From an uncultured Eubacteriales bacterium (GTDB taxonomy: Bacteria > Bacillota > Clostridia > Oscillospirales > Acutalibacteraceae): a DNA stretch of 36,784 nucleotides. This document shows, in pieces, positions 32,940-36,784 of this stretch. The notes beneath the pieces were generated by a model that saw nothing but the letters and a program-made list of their open reading frames with translations, was not told where the DNA came from and searched no databases. Each line of letters begins with the position of its first letter. Positions within the stretch are counted from its first letter, which is position 1. Location: NCBI GenBank assembly GCA_948933715.1, contig CAQZPH010000007.1, forward strand, positions 1-36,784, written 5' to 3'. Position numbers and translations under genes: made by a program.

Positions 32940-33863
32940 TTATACTTTGATTTTTGCAGCTATAGCTATCCATTCTTTCTCAGAGAGAATTTCAACTACA
33001 TTAAAATCTTTTGACAAAGAAGAAAGGACACTGTTTTTATATTGATTTATTATACCGCTCATTAAATATAAAGTATCTTTGTTCATATAATCTTTAATAT
33101 TATGATTCAGTTTAATTATAACATCTGCAACAATATTCGCAACCACCACATCAAAATTACCTGAGACTTTTTCAGTTAAATTACCACATATTGCAGTGAA
33201 CCTATCACTTACATTGTTTATAATTGCATTTTCAATAGCAGTTTTGACAGCGAGCTTGTCAATATCAACACCAGTTGCATGGTTAGCTCCAAGCAGTAAC
33301 GAAGCAACAGATAAAATACCACTACCGCAACCAATATCAAGAACACTGTTTCCCGGTTTAATATATTTTTCTATAAGGGAAAGGCACATCCTAGTTGTCT
33401 CATGAGCTCCAGTTCCAAAAGCAAGACCAGGGTCTAGTTGTAATATAGTGCGATTTTCATTATTAAACTCAGCTTTTTCCCAAGATGGGCAAACCAAAAG
33501 TTTATCACCAATAGCAACTGGTTTAAAATACTTTTTCCAGTTATTTATATAGTCTTCTATTTTGCAATTTTTCGTTGAAAGGCTATATTTTATATTTACA
33601 GCATCGTATCTTTGTTTTAAATATGAAATAGCTTCAAGGGGGTTATTTTCCGGGGAAATATAAATGTGAATCAGACAAATTTCTCTATTTTTAGATAGAA
33701 GTTCTTCATCTATTAAGTTTATATGTGCAATTTCCATGGCTTCAGTTTCAAGGTTAGAATAATCCTCAATATATATACCATAAGGAACAACCATATTAGC
33801 AATAGCAGATGCAGTATCAAGATCTTTTGAGTTTATTTCTATTATAATTTCAGTAAAAGACAT
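32940..33863 (-). CDS. prmA: Ribosomal protein L11 methyltransferase
   Basis: PrmA methylates ribosomal protein L11 using S-adenosylmethionine. This 307-residue protein has the N-terminal substrate-recognition domain (residues 1-100). The Rossmann methyltransferase domain follows, with the SAM loop VLDIGCGSGILSVASLLLGA (about residue 175) and the substrate-site VVANIVADVI. The motif GLAFGTGAHETTRMCL is a strong family mark. The start codon directly follows the dnaJ stop, so the two are coupled. Linkage of prmA with dnaK-dnaJ is common in Firmicutes. Confidence 0.96.
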   Translation of the reverse strand: MSFTEIIIEINSKDLDTASAIANMVVPYGIYIEDYSNLETEAMEIAHINLIDEELLSKNREICLIHIYISPENNPLEAISYLKQRYDAVNIKYSLSTKNCKIEDYINNWKKYFKPVAIGDKLLVCPSWEKAEFNNENRTILQLDPGLAFGTGAHETTRMCLSLIEKYIKPGNSVLDIGCGSGILSVASLLLGANHATGVDIDKLAVKTAIENAIINNVSDRFTAICGNLTEKVSGNFDVVVANIVADVIIKLNHNIKDYMNKDTLYLMSGIINQYKNSVLSSLSKDFNVVEILSEKEWIAIAAKIKV

Positions 33864-35021
33864 TTAATTTTCTCCAAACACACTTTTTAATTTTTCAAAA
33901 AACCCTTTTCTCTTTTGATAGTTTGACTCGGTAACTTCGTTTTCAAATTCTCTTAGGAGTTCTTTTTGTTTATGAGACAAATTTTTAGGAACTTCTATAT
34001 TTATTCTTACAAATTGATCTCCTCGTCTTTTAGAACCAATATGTTCTATGCCTTTACCGCGCAATTTAAATACGTCACCCGCTTGAGTACCTTCGTGAAT
34101 ACTGTAACTTACTTTACCATCTATAGTGGGGACCGTAATTTCTGATCCTAAAGCTGCTTGCACGAACGTGATTGGAATCTCGCACCAAACATCAAATCCG
34201 CGTCTTTCAAAGATAGGGTGCGGCTTAACATTTATATATACATGTAAGTCACCAGAAGGGCCTCCATTTACGCCTGCATTTCCATGACCACTTATTTTTA
34301 AGATTTGCCCCTCATCAATGCCAGCAGGAACATTTACTTCGACTGTTTTTGTATTTTGGTTTCTGCCAGTACCTGAGCATTTTCTACATGGATTTTCAAT
34401 TACCTTACCAGAACCGTAACATTTATCGCAAGTGCGAGCAGTTTGAATAACACCAAACGGAGTACGTTGAGTTACACGAGTTTGTCCCGTCCCGTGGCAA
34501 ATAGGGCAAGTTTTAGATGAAGTTCCAGGTGCCGCACCAGAACCATTGCAATCACTGCACTTTTCAGTTACACGATAAGAAATATTCTTTTTAGAGCCTT
34601 TTGCAGCTTCTTCAAATGAAATATTAATAGTAGCTTCTGTGTCTGATCCACGTCTTGGAGCATTAGGATTAGCTTGCTTTCTAGAAGAAAATCCACCTCC
34701 AAAACCACCCCCAAAGAAACTATTAAAGATATCCCCAAGATCAATATCATCGCTAAAAGGGTTACCGCCTGCGGCTCCAGCACCATAGGATGGATCAACA
34801 CCAGCATGGCCAAACTGATCATATCGTGCACGTTTATCTTTATCTGAAAGCACTTCATATGCTTCGTTTACTTCTTTAAAATTTTTTTCAGCAGTTTTAT
34901 CACCAGGATTTAAATCAGGATGATATTTTTTTGCTAGTTTTCTAAAAGCTTTTTTAATCTCGTCATCTGATGCGCCTTTATTAAGCCCCATCACTTCGTA
35001 AAAATCTCGTTTTGTTGCCAA
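33864..35021 (-). CDS. dnaJ: DnaJ co-chaperone (Hsp40)
   Basis: DnaJ stimulates DnaK ATPase and loads unfolded proteins. The roughly 385-residue protein has the J domain with HPD (AKKYHPDLNPG), a Gly/Phe-rich linker (residues about 75-125), and four zinc-binding CxxCxGxG repeats (CSDCNGSG, CPICHGTG, CDKCYGSG, CRKCSGTG). Two substrate-binding beta domains follow. TTG at 35021 is chosen because a TAGGAG site lies eight bases before it, giving the usual ATKRDFYEVMG start. Upstream in-frame codons up to 35072 lie in the dnaK-dnaJ hairpin and are unlikely to be translated. Confidence 0.96.
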   Translation of the reverse strand: MATKRDFYEVMGLNKGASDDEIKKAFRKLAKKYHPDLNPGDKTAEKNFKEVNEAYEVLSDKDKRARYDQFGHAGVDPSYGAGAAGGNPFSDDIDLGDIFNSFFGGGFGGGFSSRKQANPNAPRRGSDTEATINISFEEAAKGSKKNISYRVTEKCSDCNGSGAAPGTSSKTCPICHGTGQTRVTQRTPFGVIQTARTCDKCYGSGKVIENPCRKCSGTGRNQNTKTVEVNVPAGIDEGQILKISGHGNAGVNGGPSGDLHVYINVKPHPIFERRGFDVWCEIPITFVQAALGSEITVPTIDGKVSYSIHEGTQAGDVFKLRGKGIEHIGSKRRGDQFVRINIEVPKNLSHKQKELLREFENEVTESNYQKRKGFFEKLKSVFGEN

Positions 35022-35055
35022 AAGTATCACTCCTAAAAATCTTCGTTTGTTAGGG

Positions 35056-35090
35056 AAATCCCTCAACCGCATTTAGAGGTTAAGGGATTT
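35056..35090 (-). promoter_or_regulatory. Hairpin between dnaK and dnaJ
   Basis: A 13-bp stem with one G-T pair (AAATCCCTTAACC with GGTTGAGGGATTT) and a 9-base loop fills the gap between dnaK and dnaJ. No T-run follows on the minus strand, so it is more likely an RNA processing or partial-attenuation structure that sets DnaK above DnaJ. Confidence 0.65.
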
Positions 35091-35118
35091 TAACTAAATT
35101 TAAACGTATTTATAAAGT

Positions 35119-36784
35119 TTATTGTCCAACGTCTTTAAAGTCAGCTTCATATACATTTTCAGCACCTTGAGTGTTTTCATTATCGCTATTTTGAGCCTCA
35201 GTACCAGCAGCTTGACCTGGTGCTGCATTTTGATATAGTTTAGCAGATATATCGTACATAGATTTTTGCAATTCTTCTTTACCAGATTTAATGCTATCAA
35301 TATTATTAGAAGAAATAGCCTCTTTGAGTGAAGTTACTTTTGCATTTAAATTATCTTTATCGGCAGTATCAATTTTATCGCCGTTTTCATTTATTAATTT
35401 TTCAACTGCATAACATAAGTTTTCAGCTTCGTTTTTAGTTTCAACTTCTTCACGACGTTTTTTATCTTCCTGAGCAAATTGTTCAGCATTTTTTACAGCT
35501 TGTTCAATCTCTTCTTTAGACATGTTTGTGTTTGAGGTAATTGTGATTTTTTGTTCCTTGCCGGTTCCAAGGTCTTTAGCATGTACATTTACAATACCAT
35601 TAGCATCGATATCAAATGTAACTTCGATTTGAGGGATACCTCTCATAGCAGGAGCAATTCCGTCAAGAGTGAAAAGGCCTAACTGTTTGTTATCCTTTGC
35701 AAATTCACGTTCACCCTGCAAAACATTGATTTGAACTTGAGTTTGATTATCCATAGCAGTTGAGAAAATTTGGCTTTTCTTTGTAGGGATAGTAGTATTT
35801 CTATCGATAACTTTAGTCATAATACCCCCCATTGTTTCTACACCAAGAGATAGGGGAGTGACATCAAGAAGTAATAAACCTTGAACTTCTCCGCCTAAAA
35901 CGCCTGCTTGTAATGCAGCACCAATTGCAACGCATTCATCAGGGTTGATGCCTTTAAAAGGTTCTTTACCGATTAACGATTTTACAGCTTCTTGCACAGC
36001 AGGGATCCTTGAAGAACCACCAACCATTAGCACTTTATCAATTTCGTTTATTGATAAACCAGAATCAGAAAGTGCCTGACGAACAGGTCCCATGGTATTT
36101 TCAACTAGATCTTTTGTAAGTTCGTTGAATTTAGCTCTTGTTAAAGTTAAATCAAGATGTTTAGGGCCTGAGGCGTCAGCTGTAATAAATGGTAGATTAA
36201 TAGCAGTTGAAGTAACGCCAGAAAGCTCAATCTTAGCTTTTTCGGCAGATTCTTTTAATCTTTGCATAGCCATTTTATCGTTTTTTAAGTCGATTCCATT
36301 TTCAGCTTTAAAGGAGCTTACCATCCAATCAATGACTCTTTGATCAAAATCATCGCCACCGAGTTTATTGTTACCAGCAGTAGCTAATACTTCCTGAACA
36401 CCGTCGCCCATTTCGATGATAGAAACATCAAAAGTACCACCACCAAGGTCATACACCATAACCTTTTGATCATTTTCTTTATCTATTCCATATGATAAAG
36501 CAGCAGCAGTTGGTTCGTTAATTATACGTTTTACTTCAAGCCCAGCAATTTTACCAGCATCTTTTGTAGCTTGACGCTGAGCATCTGTGAAATAAGCCGG
36601 AACAGTAATAACCGCCTCGACCACAGTATCACCAAGATAAGCCTCTGCATCAGCTTTAAGTTTTTGAAGAATCATAGCTGAAATCTCTTGAGGAGAAAAC
36701 TTCTTATCATCTATGTTAACCTTATAATCAGTTCCCATCTCTCTTTTTATTGAGGAGATAGTACGATCAGGGTTTGTTATAGCT
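35119..36784 (-). CDS. dnaK: DnaK chaperone (Hsp70), 5' end outside the window
   Basis: DnaK is the ATP-driven Hsp70 chaperone that works with DnaJ and GrpE. The visible 554 residues begin inside the ATPase domain (AITNPDRTISSIKRE, before the first in-window Met codon at 36738) and run to the stop at 35119. They contain GGGTFDVSI, VGGSSRIPAVQ and NEPTAAALSYG of the nucleotide-binding lobes, the linker VQGLLLLDVTPLSLG, the substrate-binding domain and the helical lid. The C-terminus is Gln/Asn/Ala-rich with EAD near the end. The frame is open to the window edge, so only the N-terminal part is missing. Confidence 0.97.
   Translation of the reverse strand, partial: AITNPDRTISSIKREMGTDYKVNIDDKKFSPQEISAMILQKLKADAEAYLGDTVVEAVITVPAYFTDAQRQATKDAGKIAGLEVKRIINEPTAAALSYGIDKENDQKVMVYDLGGGTFDVSIIEMGDGVQEVLATAGNNKLGGDDFDQRVIDWMVSSFKAENGIDLKNDKMAMQRLKESAEKAKIELSGVTSTAINLPFITADASGPKHLDLTLTRAKFNELTKDLVENTMGPVRQALSDSGLSINEIDKVLMVGGSSRIPAVQEAVKSLIGKEPFKGINPDECVAIGAALQAGVLGGEVQGLLLLDVTPLSLGVETMGGIMTKVIDRNTTIPTKKSQIFSTAMDNQTQVQINVLQGEREFAKDNKQLGLFTLDGIAPAMRGIPQIEVTFDIDANGIVNVHAKDLGTGKEQKITITSNTNMSKEEIEQAVKNAEQFAQEDKKRREEVETKNEAENLCYAVEKLINENGDKIDTADKDNLNAKVTSLKEAISSNNIDSIKSGKEELQKSMYDISAKLYQNAAPGQAAGTEAQNSDNENTQGAENVYEADFKDVGQ

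Noticed and set aside
35022..35072. N-terminal extension of DnaJ
   Set aside because: It would be translated from the inter-gene hairpin. The J domain of the family begins right after the TTG at 35021.

Overview
The window is AT-rich chromosomal DNA from a spore-forming member of the Clostridia (low-GC Firmicutes). The grounds are a ctsR-mcsA-mcsB-clpC operon with CtsR boxes, a cotJABC spore-coat operon, a piece of the forespore sigma factor gene sigG, a dnaK-dnaJ-prmA operon and a bacterial V-type ATPase operon in the Enterococcus ntp order. Genes are tightly packed. Shine-Dalgarno sites are strong, and several true starts are GTG or TTG. No rRNA, tRNA or CRISPR array was seen.

Layout. 1-1220: a phage-type XRE regulator and ImmA-like peptidase pair, then a small membrane protein resembling OadG. 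1284-1403 (minus): a 39-residue Cys-rich membrane peptide. 1586-6180: the CtsR regulon operon, with two CtsR boxes flanking or overlapping a consensus promoter, running through clpC. 6242-7632 (minus): an MscS channel and a DUF4364 protein. 7776-20204: one long co-directional block. It opens with an 824-residue MORN-repeat protein and a ComEC-like metallo-beta-lactamase protein, and continues into all nine V-ATPase genes (ntpFIKECGABD). The c-subunit keeps the five Na+-ligand residues, so the enzyme is probably a Na+ pump or synthase. 20293-22998: a CDF metal transporter and asnS. 23053-23520 (minus): ogt.

The most unusual region is 23671-25592. A large serine recombinase gene, driven by a near-consensus housekeeping promoter, ends two bases before codon 101 of sigG, which lies on the opposite strand. 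SigG matches well up to its conserved STYxVPM segment, then stops matching and ends after 21 unrelated codons. A 27-bp imperfect palindrome occupies the junction. The C-terminal half of sigG is nowhere in the window. The DNA to the left of the recombinase soon carries core genes (asnS, V-ATPase, clpC). This looks like a recombinase element inserted in sigG, comparable to the skin elements that interrupt sigK. Because sigma-G acts in the forespore, whose DNA is inherited, and because core genes lie on the missing-half side, a simple one-way excision fits poorly. Reversible inversion, a second sigG copy, or a decayed locus are the main alternatives.

25755-36784: a small orphan gene, cotJABC (minus) with a sigma-E-like promoter, a DUF421 membrane protein, a heterodimeric ABC exporter with one degenerate ATP site, a TM2 protein, a DUF2752 protein, prmA, dnaJ and the 3' part of dnaK, which runs off the window end.
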